Assembly: GCA_944323955.1 (NCBI GenBank)
Contig: CALUUK010000003.1
Coordinates: 1-64,000, forward strand
Direction: 5' to 3'
Source: Candidatus Gastranaerophilales bacterium
GTDB lineage: Bacteria > Cyanobacteriota > Vampirovibrionia > Gastranaerophilales > Gastranaerophilaceae
Length of the DNA: 64,000 nt
A program made the translations under genes and the position numbers. Numbering within the stretch: the first letter of the stretch is position 1; each line of letters starts with the position of its first letter. The notes beneath the pieces were generated by a model, which had not been told where the DNA came from, searched no databases, and was given only the letters and a program-made list of their open reading frames with translations. Shown piece by piece: positions 36,555-44,715 of this stretch.

Positions 36555-37086
36555 TTCAAAAAAAATCATAGTTTTTTCCGGAAAACAATTTTCCGGAAAG
36601 GATACTGTTGCAAAGGTTCTGCTTGAAAACTTCAAGTCATTTAAGAGAATAGGCATTGCTGATGCAATAAAATTAAAATATTCTCTAAAAACAGGACTTT
36701 CAGTCGAAGAAATAGAGAAAAATAAACCCGTATACAGGCAGGACTTAATAGACTTAGGGAATTGGGGACGCGCTCAAAATCCTGATTACTGGCTTAATTC
36801 AATTATTGAATATGAAGGAAATACAATTGTAACAGATATAAGAATGAAGCATGAACTTGATGTTTTTCGTTCCCACGGTGCATTTACCGTACGTGTTGAG
36901 GCAAAAGAAGAGGTAAGAAGAAAAAGAGGGAAACTTGTTTCCGGAAATGACACAACAGAAACGGAACTTGATAATATCAAAGATTGGGATTATGTTTTTG
37001 ACAACAACGGAAGTTATGAAGATTTACAAAAGAACATTCCTGAGCTGATAAAAGCAATTGAAGAAAAACTGGGCGGATTGTATTAA
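36547..37086 (+). CDS. Small P-loop kinase resembling phosphomevalonate / deoxynucleotide monophosphate kinases
   Basis: A 179-residue nucleoside-monophosphate-kinase-fold protein. FSGKQFSGKDTVA is the P-loop; VTDIR...ELDVFRSHGAFTVRV and the acidic ETELDNIKDWDYVFDNNGS recall animal phosphomevalonate kinase and phage dNMP kinase, which share this arrangement. Bacteria of this lineage are expected to use the MEP route, so a nucleotide substrate is more likely (inference). Overlaps the S1 gene by eight bases, and its stop interlocks with the convergent exbD gene over a TTAA. Confidence 0.7.
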   Translation: MNSSKKIIVFSGKQFSGKDTVAKVLLENFKSFKRIGIADAIKLKYSLKTGLSVEEIEKNKPVYRQDLIDLGNWGRAQNPDYWLNSIIEYEGNTIVTDIRMKHELDVFRSHGAFTVRVEAKEEVRRKRGKLVSGNDTTETELDNIKDWDYVFDNNGSYEDLQKNIPELIKAIEEKLGGLY

Positions 37087-37472
37087 TATTCCGAAATCGA
37101 AATATTTGTTACGCCGGCATTTCTTGCTTCATCCATTAACTTAACAACTGCACCATGCGTAGATTCTTCCTGAGTCAAAATTAACAATCCGTCAGGGTTT
37201 TCTCCGGCATTTTCTTTTATATAATTTCCCAATTCATTCGTTGCAATTTCAACATCATCAACCATGTATGTGTCAGTATCAGTTACGGTTATTTTAATCA
37301 ACTTTGAATCTTTAATTTCATCTTGAACTTCAATAATATTAGGTACGGCAAGATTTAATCCCTGTTGATCCAATAACGGTGCAATAACCATCATTATAAT
37401 AAGCAAAACCAAAAATATATCGGTTAAAGGAGTTATATTAATTTCATTAAATGTTTTTCTCTGTCCTGCCAT
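37083..37472 (-). CDS. ExbD/TolR-family energy-transducing protein, copy 2
   Basis: The 129-residue protein has the ExbD/TolR plan: short cytoplasmic start, a single helix with the proton-carrying Asp (INITPLTDIFLVLLIIMM), then a periplasmic domain ending NISISEY. It works with an ExbB/TolQ channel to couple proton flow to a TonB/TolA arm. The membrane helix is identical in protein to that of the adjacent copy although the codons differ. AAGGAA precedes the ATG. Last gene of the exb/tonB cluster. Confidence 0.9.
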   Translation of the reverse strand: MAGQRKTFNEINITPLTDIFLVLLIIMMVIAPLLDQQGLNLAVPNIIEVQDEIKDSKLIKITVTDTDTYMVDDVEIATNELGNYIKENAGENPDGLLILTQEESTHGAVVKLMDEARNAGVTNISISEY

Positions 37473-37483
37473 TTTTGTTTTCC

Positions 37484-37984
37484 TTATTCATTCCAATCAT
37501 AGTCTTGAACATTTGTCTTTTGCTCTTCAGTTGTCTGATTGGAGACTTTTTTTTCAAGTTCACGCTGTTCTTTTTTTGTTAAAGGCTCACCGGCAACAAC
37601 AAGTTTCGCATATTCAGCTTCCTGAGCCGCTTTCATAATTTTAAGTATTTCACTGCTTTTTGTTTCACTGTCCGCTTTTACAACAACTTCGGGTTTTTCA
37701 AGTGCGGGTTTTAATGCGTTTAATTCCGCAACCAGTGCATCTGAGCTGATTTGTTTACCGTTTATATAATACTGTCCGCGTTTTGTAACTGAAATCGTTG
37801 CATTTTTTTGCTCAATAGAAATTCCGCTGTTTATCTCGGGGATATTAATATCCGTATCCATCGATTGAAAAGAGGGAGCTATCACCATCATTATGATTAG
37901 CAATACCAAAAAGATATCGGTCAAAGGAGTTATATTAATCTCGGTAAACAGAGTCTTTTTATTATCTGAACTTGAAAATGCCAT
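37484..37984 (-). CDS. ExbD/TolR-family energy-transducing protein, copy 1
   Basis: A 166-residue ExbD/TolR protein with the conserved Asp in the helix ITPLTDIFLVLLIIMMV and a periplasmic domain (AELNALKPALEKPEVVVKAD). It is longer than its neighbour by a charged C-terminal tail from about residue 140 (KKEQRELEKKVSNQTTEEQ). AGGAAAT precedes the start. It lies between ExbB/TolQ and the second ExbD, ten to eleven bases from each, so the stator may contain a hetero-dimer. Confidence 0.9.
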   Translation of the reverse strand: MAFSSSDNKKTLFTEINITPLTDIFLVLLIIMMVIAPSFQSMDTDINIPEINSGISIEQKNATISVTKRGQYYINGKQISSDALVAELNALKPALEKPEVVVKADSETKSSEILKIMKAAQEAEYAKLVVAGEPLTKKEQRELEKKVSNQTTEEQKTNVQDYDWNE

Positions 37985-37993
37985 TTTAATTTC

Positions 37994-38629
37994 CTATACT
38001 AATGTTTTTGTTTGTATTTTTTCTTCGGAATCGGTAAAACTTAAGAATAATAACTTGATTAACTGGAAGTCATCTTCATATCTTTTAACTGTTGATTGGA
38101 AAAGGTTATATAATACAACGGCAACTATAGCAACACCTAAACCGAATGCCGTAGCTATAAGAGCCGAACCTATACCCATTGCAACCGCAGCTGATTGATT
38201 ACCCTGAGATGCTAAATCCTGGAAAGTATAAAGTATTCTGACAACGGTACCGAACAAACCTAAAAACGGACAAACACCGCCTATTGTACCTAAAATGGTT
38301 AAATGTTTTTCAAGTTTTCTTGTTGCAAGATTTGCGGAAATATCAAATGAACGTGAGAAACCTATTTTTTGTTCGGAAAATATTCTTACCGCTTCTTCGG
38401 CAACTTCACCGATAACGCCGCCAAGTTGTATACTGAGGCTTTTTGCCGCTTCTAATCTGTTATTAACCAATTCTGTTTTTAACGCTCTTATAAATCTTAC
38501 AACATCTCTTTTATTTTTGTTGTAGAAGCTGAATCTGTTTATTGCAACTGCAATTGTCAGTAAAGAACACAGGAATATCGGTAATAATACCGGCCAGTCC
38601 AGTTGAATTGAATGTAATAGTAATTCCAT
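37994..38629 (-). CDS. MotA/TolQ/ExbB-family proton channel protein
   Basis: A 211-residue inner-membrane protein with three helices: one near residues 12-32 and two in the C-terminal half (ILGTIGGVCPFLGLFGTVVRIL and SALIATAFGLGVAIVAVVLYNL), the GTV and ATAxGL motifs typical of TolQ/ExbB. Forms the pentameric channel around an ExbD dimer. RBS AGAGGAAAT. Placed between the TonB-like gene and the two exbD genes in one minus-strand operon. Confidence 0.93.
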   Translation of the reverse strand: MELLLHSIQLDWPVLLPIFLCSLLTIAVAINRFSFYNKNKRDVVRFIRALKTELVNNRLEAAKSLSIQLGGVIGEVAEEAVRIFSEQKIGFSRSFDISANLATRKLEKHLTILGTIGGVCPFLGLFGTVVRILYTFQDLASQGNQSAAVAMGIGSALIATAFGLGVAIVAVVLYNLFQSTVKRYEDDFQLIKLLFLSFTDSEEKIQTKTLV

Positions 38630-38662
38630 AATTTATTTCCTCTTTTCTTATTGTTATCTTTT

Positions 38663-39841
38663 TTAATGCATTGATGCACCTAAAACGTTATAATCAAATG
38701 TAAATTGAATATCAACGCTGTTTCCTTTAAATTCCGGCGGCAAGGGTCTGAAAGGAGCCGTTAATTTTACCGCATTTACTGCCGCATTATCAGCTGCTTG
38801 AAGACCTGATGATCTGTGGACTTTGACGCTCATTAATCTGCCGTCTCTGCTTATAGTAAACAGTAATATTACACGTTTGCTTTCATTGCCTTTAGGCGGA
38901 TCCCAATTCATTTTTATACGTCTTTGAAGTTCTTTCATATAAGGACCGAAATCAGGTTCTTTTATTGCATCTATGCCGGGAGCTCCGTTAGGGTTACCGG
39001 GGCTGGGGTTACCTACACTTCCTCCACCTAAACCGCTTGAAGAAGAAAATCTTCCGCCGCTTCCTCCCGAGCTTCCTCCGCCGGAAGAAGATATTGATTT
39101 GGATTGCGAGAATGTAGGAGCCGGAGCACTGCCGGTTCCGCCTTTAACACCCGTTGAAGTTCCTCCGCCGCCGATTTTCGGAGCGGGAGTCAATGGAGCA
39201 GTGGGCTGAGCCACCTGCGGAATTGATGATTTCGGAACGGGTATATTAAATGTAGAATTTGGTTTTTGTGTTATTTTCGGTGCTGCCGGAGCCGGATTTG
39301 GTTTCGGAGCAGGTGCTTTTGGTGCAGGCTGCTGAGTTTTCGGAGCGGTTTGTTGTTTTTGCTGAGGCTGTTGCTGCTGCGGAGTCTGAGTTTTTTTAGG
39401 TTTAGGTGCCGCCGGTTTTTTAGCAGGTGCCTTAGGCTGGGGTGCCGCAGGCTTTTTTTCAGCTTTTGGGGCCGCAGGCTGAGGCAAAGACTCAGGTCTG
39501 TTCGGATCATGTTTTCCGCCCGCACGTGAGTTTTTATCCGCTCTGTTTTTAGTATTTTTGTCTACAGGCGGTGCTTCTTTTTCAACAAGCACAAACTCTA
39601 TATCTTTTGGTTTTAAATCGGGTTTCTTGAATAAATCAAAATTTAAACCGAGATATCTCAATATTAAAGAGACCAAAAGTATAATTACAACAACGGCAGG
39701 ATGAAAAATAAAAGAAATTACAAACGCTTTGGCGAAACTTATATCTTCTTTTTCATCACGAATAACGGCGGGAAGTTCATATATAACTTCCTCACCTTTA
39801 TTCTTATCTTTTATATTATCTTCGTTTTTTAAAACTGACAT
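38663..39841 (-). CDS. TonB/TolA-type energy transducer with a Pro/Ala/Lys linker
   Basis: One transmembrane helix (about residues 40-65, SFIFHPAVVVIILLVSLIL), then a 200-residue low-complexity periplasmic spacer (AAPKAEKKPAAPQPKAP-like, Gln-rich, then Gly/Ser-rich) and a C-terminal TonB domain of about 85 residues (MKELQRRIKMNWDPP...VHRSSGLQAADNAAVNAVKLTAPFRPLP). The spacer crosses the periplasm. Whether it serves nutrient receptors (TonB) or envelope constriction (TolA) cannot be decided; no receptor, TolB or Pal gene is here. The ATG at 39841 is used; an upstream TTG in frame would add 17 residues. Confidence 0.88.
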   Translation of the reverse strand: MSVLKNEDNIKDKNKGEEVIYELPAVIRDEKEDISFAKAFVISFIFHPAVVVIILLVSLILRYLGLNFDLFKKPDLKPKDIEFVLVEKEAPPVDKNTKNRADKNSRAGGKHDPNRPESLPQPAAPKAEKKPAAPQPKAPAKKPAAPKPKKTQTPQQQQPQQKQQTAPKTQQPAPKAPAPKPNPAPAAPKITQKPNSTFNIPVPKSSIPQVAQPTAPLTPAPKIGGGGTSTGVKGGTGSAPAPTFSQSKSISSSGGGSSGGSGGRFSSSSGLGGGSVGNPSPGNPNGAPGIDAIKEPDFGPYMKELQRRIKMNWDPPKGNESKRVILLFTISRDGRLMSVKVHRSSGLQAADNAAVNAVKLTAPFRPLPPEFKGNSVDIQFTFDYNVLGASMH

Positions 39842-39908
39842 CCCTAAAATCTCATTTGCATTTATCTTATCAAAAAAACGATGATAAAACAAATAGCCTG
39901 TTTACTAC

Positions 39909-40733
39909 CTAATATGGATTATTAATTGAAATTGTTATGGGTTGATCCGTAACAATATCTACGGATGCACCTTGCGGAATTTCAACATTACCGCCTCTTT
40001 GAAGGGCATTTGAAGCAAGCCCCATTCCGCCGCCTAAAGCTGTACCGTATATAGCACCTTTACCGACACTGCCCGATGATAATGCACCCATTGCCGTTCC
40101 GAGTACAGCACCTACTGCAGCTCCGACTGCGGCATCTTTTGTATATTCCTTAGCTACATCTTTTGCTGTTCCTGCTTTTAATATACCCGTTCCGTCATCC
40201 GTTCTTATTGTTGCACTTATAGGTATCATTTGACCGTACGGGGTTACTATATTGGTAAACTTAATTTGAAGCTGTCCGTTTCTGCTGCCAAAACCGCCTT
40301 TTTTAGACAACAACACGGTTCCGTTTATTCTGCTGCCTGCAGCCGCTATCAATTTACTGCCGTAATAAAAATCAGAGGATAAATACATTGACACACTGTC
40401 ACCGGTTTTTGCTGTTTCAGATGATATTGCGGTCATGGTCGTGGCAGAAAATGAAGTATTCGCAGGAACCATCACTACATTTCCCTGAAGCTGATTTGCA
40501 TTATAATATCCTCCTTGATATGAAGTCGTGCCATACCCTTGACTTTGATAAGAATTTACGGGTACGGAATATTGTGTTTGCTGAGGAACGGGATATTGTG
40601 TCTGAACCGGCATTTCCTGCGGATTATACTGAATTTGGGGAGTTTGCACATTGTAATTTTCTTCTGCCATAACACAGCAAGGTGCCGATAAAAATGAAGC
40701 AATAATAGCCAATGATAATAATTCTTTTCTCAT
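39909..40733 (-). CDS. Secreted protein with a glycine-zipper segment
   Basis: A Sec signal peptide (residues 1-23, cleavage near VMA-EE), a Gln/Pro/Tyr-rich stretch to about residue 80, a beta-rich domain (SRINGTVLLSKKGGFGSRNGQLQIKF), and a glycine zipper (AAVGAAVGAVLGTAMGALSSG...GTALGGGMGLASNAL) at about 195-240. Glycine zippers pack in or against membranes, so an outer-membrane-associated role is likely. GAGGAG precedes the ATG. Lies directly upstream of the TonB-like gene on the same strand. Confidence 0.7.
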   Translation of the reverse strand: MRKELLSLAIIASFLSAPCCVMAEENYNVQTPQIQYNPQEMPVQTQYPVPQQTQYSVPVNSYQSQGYGTTSYQGGYYNANQLQGNVVMVPANTSFSATTMTAISSETAKTGDSVSMYLSSDFYYGSKLIAAAGSRINGTVLLSKKGGFGSRNGQLQIKFTNIVTPYGQMIPISATIRTDDGTGILKAGTAKDVAKEYTKDAAVGAAVGAVLGTAMGALSSGSVGKGAIYGTALGGGMGLASNALQRGGNVEIPQGASVDIVTDQPITISINNPY

Positions 40734-40795
40734 ATGTTTCTCCTCATTAAATATTATATTACTCTTCTCCTAAAACGACCAACATTTATATTAGT

Positions 40796-41344
40796 TCATT
40801 TTATGGGAACATCTTCTTCAAATATAAGGAATAATTCTTCCCCCGGTTTAACAATTGTATGTCTGCCCATCTCAAGTACTTTTAATGGAGCTGCCTGTAA
40901 GAACGGCTTCAGTCTGAAATTATAATGCGGAACTTTTCTGTAATAAACCGCTGCTGTTTCTTTACCGCCGATATAATTGTCGTTATCACTATAGATATGA
41001 CCTTTAATTCTGTATACTTTTTTATCGGGAGTTATCATTTTATATATTCGTATTTTTAAAGCTGCGTCTCGGCCTTGAACGGGTTCTTTTACATCTTCAA
41101 CTTCTCCGTATATTTTTGTATTTTCCGGAATCGCATTGGTTTCATATATATACATATCCTGTGTATTTATAAACCATACTTCATCGCCGATATCTGAAGT
41201 TAAAGTAGATATTTCTTCGGGAACCATAACTTTTATAAAGGTACCTTGTCTTACGGCATTACCCTGTTGATTTAATTCTTCCGCTCTGACACACATAACC
41301 GAAATAAAAAAAGCTAAAAAAATTATAGGAAACAACTTTCTCAT
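40796..41344 (-). CDS. Secreted hypothetical protein
   Basis: A Sec signal (residues 1-21, cleavage near VRA-EE) precedes a 160-residue beta-rich domain. IPENTKIYGEVEDVKEPVQGRDAALKIRIYKMITPDKKVYRIKGHI echoes the beta domain of the glycine-zipper protein just downstream (both describe a limit on a fixed value, then a VxxV strand pair), so the two may be related. Function unknown. No good Shine-Dalgarno is visible; the start lies 91 bases from the divergent bioD start. Confidence 0.65.
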   Translation of the reverse strand: MRKLFPIIFLAFFISVMCVRAEELNQQGNAVRQGTFIKVMVPEEISTLTSDIGDEVWFINTQDMYIYETNAIPENTKIYGEVEDVKEPVQGRDAALKIRIYKMITPDKKVYRIKGHIYSDNDNYIGGKETAAVYYRKVPHYNFRLKPFLQAAPLKVLEMGRHTIVKPGEELFLIFEEDVPIK

Positions 41345-41420
41345 AACTACAATTTACCATAAATTTGACATTCTTTCTATATTTTATCAGACATTTGCAG
41401 GTGGTATTTATTATTTCTTT

Positions 41421-41429
41421 TGATATAAT
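41421..41429 (+). promoter_or_regulatory. Extended -10 placing the transcript start at the bioD ATG
   Basis: TGA-TATAAT (hexamer at 41424-41429) ends six bases before the ATG at 41436. No Shine-Dalgarno and no clear -35. Confidence 0.6.
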
Positions 41430-41435
41430 TCGGTT

Positions 41436-42152
41436 ATGAATATATATGTTACAGGGTTAAATAAAGGCTGCGGAAAAACAATTATCTCTGCGGGGATAAG
41501 CGCCGTAATGCAATCATTAGGGTATAAAGCATGTGTTTATAAACCTATACAGACAGGTGCTATAGATAAAGGGAAATATCTGGTTTCCCCGGATTTAACA
41601 TTTGTTAAAATGCTGGACCCTTATATAATAACACATTCAACATATATGATGACCAATAAAGCCCTGCCGGAAGTAAGTTCGGAAGCAGAGAATATCAAAA
41701 TAGACATTAATGATATAAAAAAAGATTATAAAACTCTTACAAAGAAAGCGGAAACAATTGTTGTTGAGGCACCTTGCAGCATTATGTCACCTATATCCGG
41801 CAATTTATTTGCATATAACATCCCTTTAAATCTTAAAATACCCGCAATAATAGTCATAACACCTTCTTCAGATAATGTTGGAGCATATCTTTCCGAAATA
41901 AACTCCGCAAAATCCATAGGACTTGACATAGCAGGAGTAATAATCAACAAATACCCGGCATACTCGGAATCTCTTGAAGTAAAAACATTTCCGTCTTTGA
42001 TTGAAAAATATTCCGATGCAAAAGTGCTCGGATTGATAAGAAACTTCAAAGGAAAAAGCGTAAGCGCAAGCGGATTAATTACGGAGATTTTAAACGGAAT
42101 TGACGTTCAGGATGTTTTCAAAATGAAAATTCCCAAACTCAATATGTACTAA
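41436..42152 (+). CDS. bioD: Dethiobiotin synthetase-like protein
   Basis: BioD closes the ureido ring of dethiobiotin using ATP and CO2. The P-loop GLNKGCGKT and the KPIQTG motif fit BioD. The loop that is normally VEGAGG reads VEAPCSIMSP here, so both Gly of that loop are changed, which is unusual. Length (238 aa) is normal. The predicted transcript is leaderless. No other bio biosynthesis gene is adjacent, but a BioY transporter lies 14 kb away. The stop interlocks with that of the PBP1A gene over CTAA. A related amidoligase-type P-loop enzyme is the alternative. Confidence 0.75.
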   Translation: MNIYVTGLNKGCGKTIISAGISAVMQSLGYKACVYKPIQTGAIDKGKYLVSPDLTFVKMLDPYIITHSTYMMTNKALPEVSSEAENIKIDINDIKKDYKTLTKKAETIVVEAPCSIMSPISGNLFAYNIPLNLKIPAIIVITPSSDNVGAYLSEINSAKSIGLDIAGVIINKYPAYSESLEVKTFPSLIEKYSDAKVLGLIRNFKGKSVSASGLITEILNGIDVQDVFKMKIPKLNMY

Positions 42153-44248
42153 TCTTCCGCATTAATCGGCACCGGTGCTTCTTTTTCTTTTTTTCTCAGA
42201 AGTTTTTCGTTTAAAGAGATTGTTAACTGAGCCGGAATTGATTTAAATCCTTCGGATTCTGCCTTATCTTTTATGACCGTCGGAGCTTCTTCTTTTTGTT
42301 TTTCCGATGAAGAATCCTGAGTTTCAGCAGATTTCTTATTATCATCATTTAAAGTAGTACCGTCCTCTTCCATTGCAGCATCAACGGGAGGATGTTTTTC
42401 CTCATATTCAATAAAGTCATAACTGGGATAATCAAAATCCGTATTGCCGTATTTTTTCGTCGCAACAATCATCATGTCTTTCCAAATGCGTGCAGGAGCA
42501 CTTCCGCCGGTAAGTCCGATACTTTTATTATCATCATTACCCATAAATACACCTGCCGCAATATCGGGAGTATAACCAACAAACCAGGCATCTTTATTCT
42601 CATTTGTAGTTCCGGTTTTTCCTGCCATAGGTTTATTTATATACGCTCCGCGTCCGGTTCCGTTTAATATGACTTTTTTAAGCATTGCTGTCATTATTCC
42701 GGCAGTATCAGTATCAAGAACTTTTGAAATTTTGGTTCTTCTTGCCTCGTATATAACTTTGCCTCTTTGAGTTTCTATTTTTTCTATTGCATAAGGCTGT
42801 ACTTTATATCCGCCATTTGCAAAAGTACCGTAGGCCACTACCATATCATATAATTTTACGCCGTTTGAGCCCAACGCAATTGTATAATCATGAGTCAGCG
42901 GCGTTGTTATCCCAAGTGTTTTAGCCATATCAATAACGGGACCTATACCAATATCATATATCAACTTTACCGCCACAACATTTGAAGACAATGCAAGCGC
43001 TTTATATAACGGCATTCTTCCTCTGTATTTACCGCCGTAATTCCTGGGACTCCAATCGCCGAGAGTAACAGGAGTATCCTCAACGATATCATTCGGAAGC
43101 CAGCCTTTTTGTATTGCAGCAGCATATACTATCGGTTTGAAAGATGAACCCGGAGGTCTTACCGCTTGTGTTATTCTGTCATACTGGCTCTGTGTATAGT
43201 CTTTTCCGCCGCAATATGCTATTATAGCGCCGGTCATAGGAGAAAATGCAAACAATGCAGCATTTTGTTTGGGTTTTGTTAAACGCCATGCCGCCATATT
43301 TTTATCAATAGCTTCATTTGCTGCAACCTGCGCATCATAATCAAGTGTTGTCGTTATTTTATAGCCGCCCTGTGAAATTTCATTTTCATCAAATCCAAGA
43401 TTTTCAAGTTCTTTCAACACATAATCTATAAAATACGGTGCAACATTGGTCTTTGTATAACCGGGTTTTTTGTTTAATACTATCTTTTCCTTAACTGCAG
43501 CGTCGTATTCTTGTTTTGTAATAGTATTCATTATATACATTCTTTTAAGAACTTTATTTCTTCTTTTCTCTGCAAGTTTTATGTTCTTAAAAGGAGAATA
43601 AACTGAAGGAGCCTGAGGAAGTCCTGCAATCAATGCGCATTCCGAAAGTGTAAGCTGTGACAAATCTTTATTAAAATATGTTGATGCGGCAGCTCCTACA
43701 CCATAAGCTCCGGATCCGAGATAAACATTATTTAAATACATCTCAAGAATTTTATCTTTGGAAACAGATTTTTCTATCCTTGCGGCAATTTGTATTTCTT
43801 TTAATTTTCTTATTATTGTTTTCTCGTTTGAAAGAAACAATATTCTTGCAAGCTGCTGGGTTATAGTACTTGCCCCCTGACTTGCTTTTCTGTTGATAAT
43901 ATTTACAATAACGGAACGAGCAATACCAAACAAATCATATCCGTCATGAGCATAAAAGTTCTTATCCTCGGTTGATATAATTGCATCTTTTATCTGTTTG
44001 GGAATTTCCTGAATAGTAACCTGTTCATGATGAAATGTTTGAAATGTTTTTATTAAATGACCGTCAGATGAAAATACCTGGGTAACAATATTTCTGTTGT
44101 AATTATTCAACTGGGGAATCGGCGGCAGTCCGGATAAATATGATTTAACCGCAACATAACCCGCAAGCATTACGGCCAGAAATATTACAAAAACAACTTT
44201 TACAAAACCGATAAAAGGATTTCTCTTTTTTTTATTTTTAGACGGCAT
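42149..44248 (-). CDS. Class A penicillin-binding protein (PBP1A type)
   Basis: Bifunctional peptidoglycan synthase. One N-terminal helix (residues about 14-32), then the GT51 domain with EDKNFYAHDGYD and QGASTITQQLARILFL, and the transpeptidase with SSFKP, SSN and KTGTT. A charged tail from about residue 620 (Glu/Lys/Ser-rich) is probably disordered. Length 699 aa is typical. CGAGGAAAA precedes the ATG. Acts at the inner membrane; no lipoprotein activator is evident nearby. Confidence 0.95.
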   Translation of the reverse strand: MPSKNKKKRNPFIGFVKVVFVIFLAVMLAGYVAVKSYLSGLPPIPQLNNYNRNIVTQVFSSDGHLIKTFQTFHHEQVTIQEIPKQIKDAIISTEDKNFYAHDGYDLFGIARSVIVNIINRKASQGASTITQQLARILFLSNEKTIIRKLKEIQIAARIEKSVSKDKILEMYLNNVYLGSGAYGVGAAASTYFNKDLSQLTLSECALIAGLPQAPSVYSPFKNIKLAEKRRNKVLKRMYIMNTITKQEYDAAVKEKIVLNKKPGYTKTNVAPYFIDYVLKELENLGFDENEISQGGYKITTTLDYDAQVAANEAIDKNMAAWRLTKPKQNAALFAFSPMTGAIIAYCGGKDYTQSQYDRITQAVRPPGSSFKPIVYAAAIQKGWLPNDIVEDTPVTLGDWSPRNYGGKYRGRMPLYKALALSSNVVAVKLIYDIGIGPVIDMAKTLGITTPLTHDYTIALGSNGVKLYDMVVAYGTFANGGYKVQPYAIEKIETQRGKVIYEARRTKISKVLDTDTAGIMTAMLKKVILNGTGRGAYINKPMAGKTGTTNENKDAWFVGYTPDIAAGVFMGNDDNKSIGLTGGSAPARIWKDMMIVATKKYGNTDFDYPSYDFIEYEEKHPPVDAAMEEDGTTLNDDNKKSAETQDSSSEKQKEEAPTVIKDKAESEGFKSIPAQLTISLNEKLLRKKEKEAPVPINAED

Positions 44249-44325
44249 TATTTTCCTCGATTTGTTATAATAACCTTATGCTATATTTTACCAAATAAAT
44301 ATCTTAAAGAAACCATTGTAAATAA

Positions 44326-44715
44326 ATGTCTATTGATTTAATAAAATCGGTCTTTTATGAATTTTTATCATATTTTGTTCCGCAAAAACAAAAATATAAA
44401 ATAACAGGAAAATGCAATCAGTGCGGGAAATGCTGTAAAGAAATCCGCTCTTTGGGAATGAAAAATGAAAATGATTTAAAATTCATGCAATATATTTTTC
44501 CCTGGTACAGATACTTTTATATATCAAGGATTGAAGACAACGGAGAAATTGTACTAAGCTGCAAAAAATTAACCAAAGAAGGAAAATGCTCAATATATAT
44601 GTTTCGTCCTCTTTTATGCAGAAATTATCCTAAAAAACAGATTTGCTTTGATAAACAAATGATTGAGGGCTGTTCTTATAAAATTCAAAAGAAAAATTTT
44701 AGGGACTATTTATAA
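44326..44715 (+). CDS. YkgJ-family cysteine cluster protein
   Basis: The 129-residue protein has the family signature: KCNQCGKCCKEI near residue 29, LTKEGKCSIY and RPLLCRNYPK, which together bind Zn or an Fe-S cluster. Function unknown in this family. Its 3' end overlaps the convergent GT41 gene by 17 bases. A TATAAT at 44266-44271 gives a leader of about 48 bases; the ribosome binding site is weak. Confidence 0.85.
   Translation: MSIDLIKSVFYEFLSYFVPQKQKYKITGKCNQCGKCCKEIRSLGMKNENDLKFMQYIFPWYRYFYISRIEDNGEIVLSCKKLTKEGKCSIYMFRPLLCRNYPKKQICFDKQMIEGCSYKIQKKNFRDYL

Noticed and set aside
39200-39530. Arg/Leu/Pro-rich frames antisense to or shifted from the TonB-like gene
   Set aside because: They are shadows of the Pro/Ala/Lys-rich linker codons and have no ribosome binding site or recognisable content.
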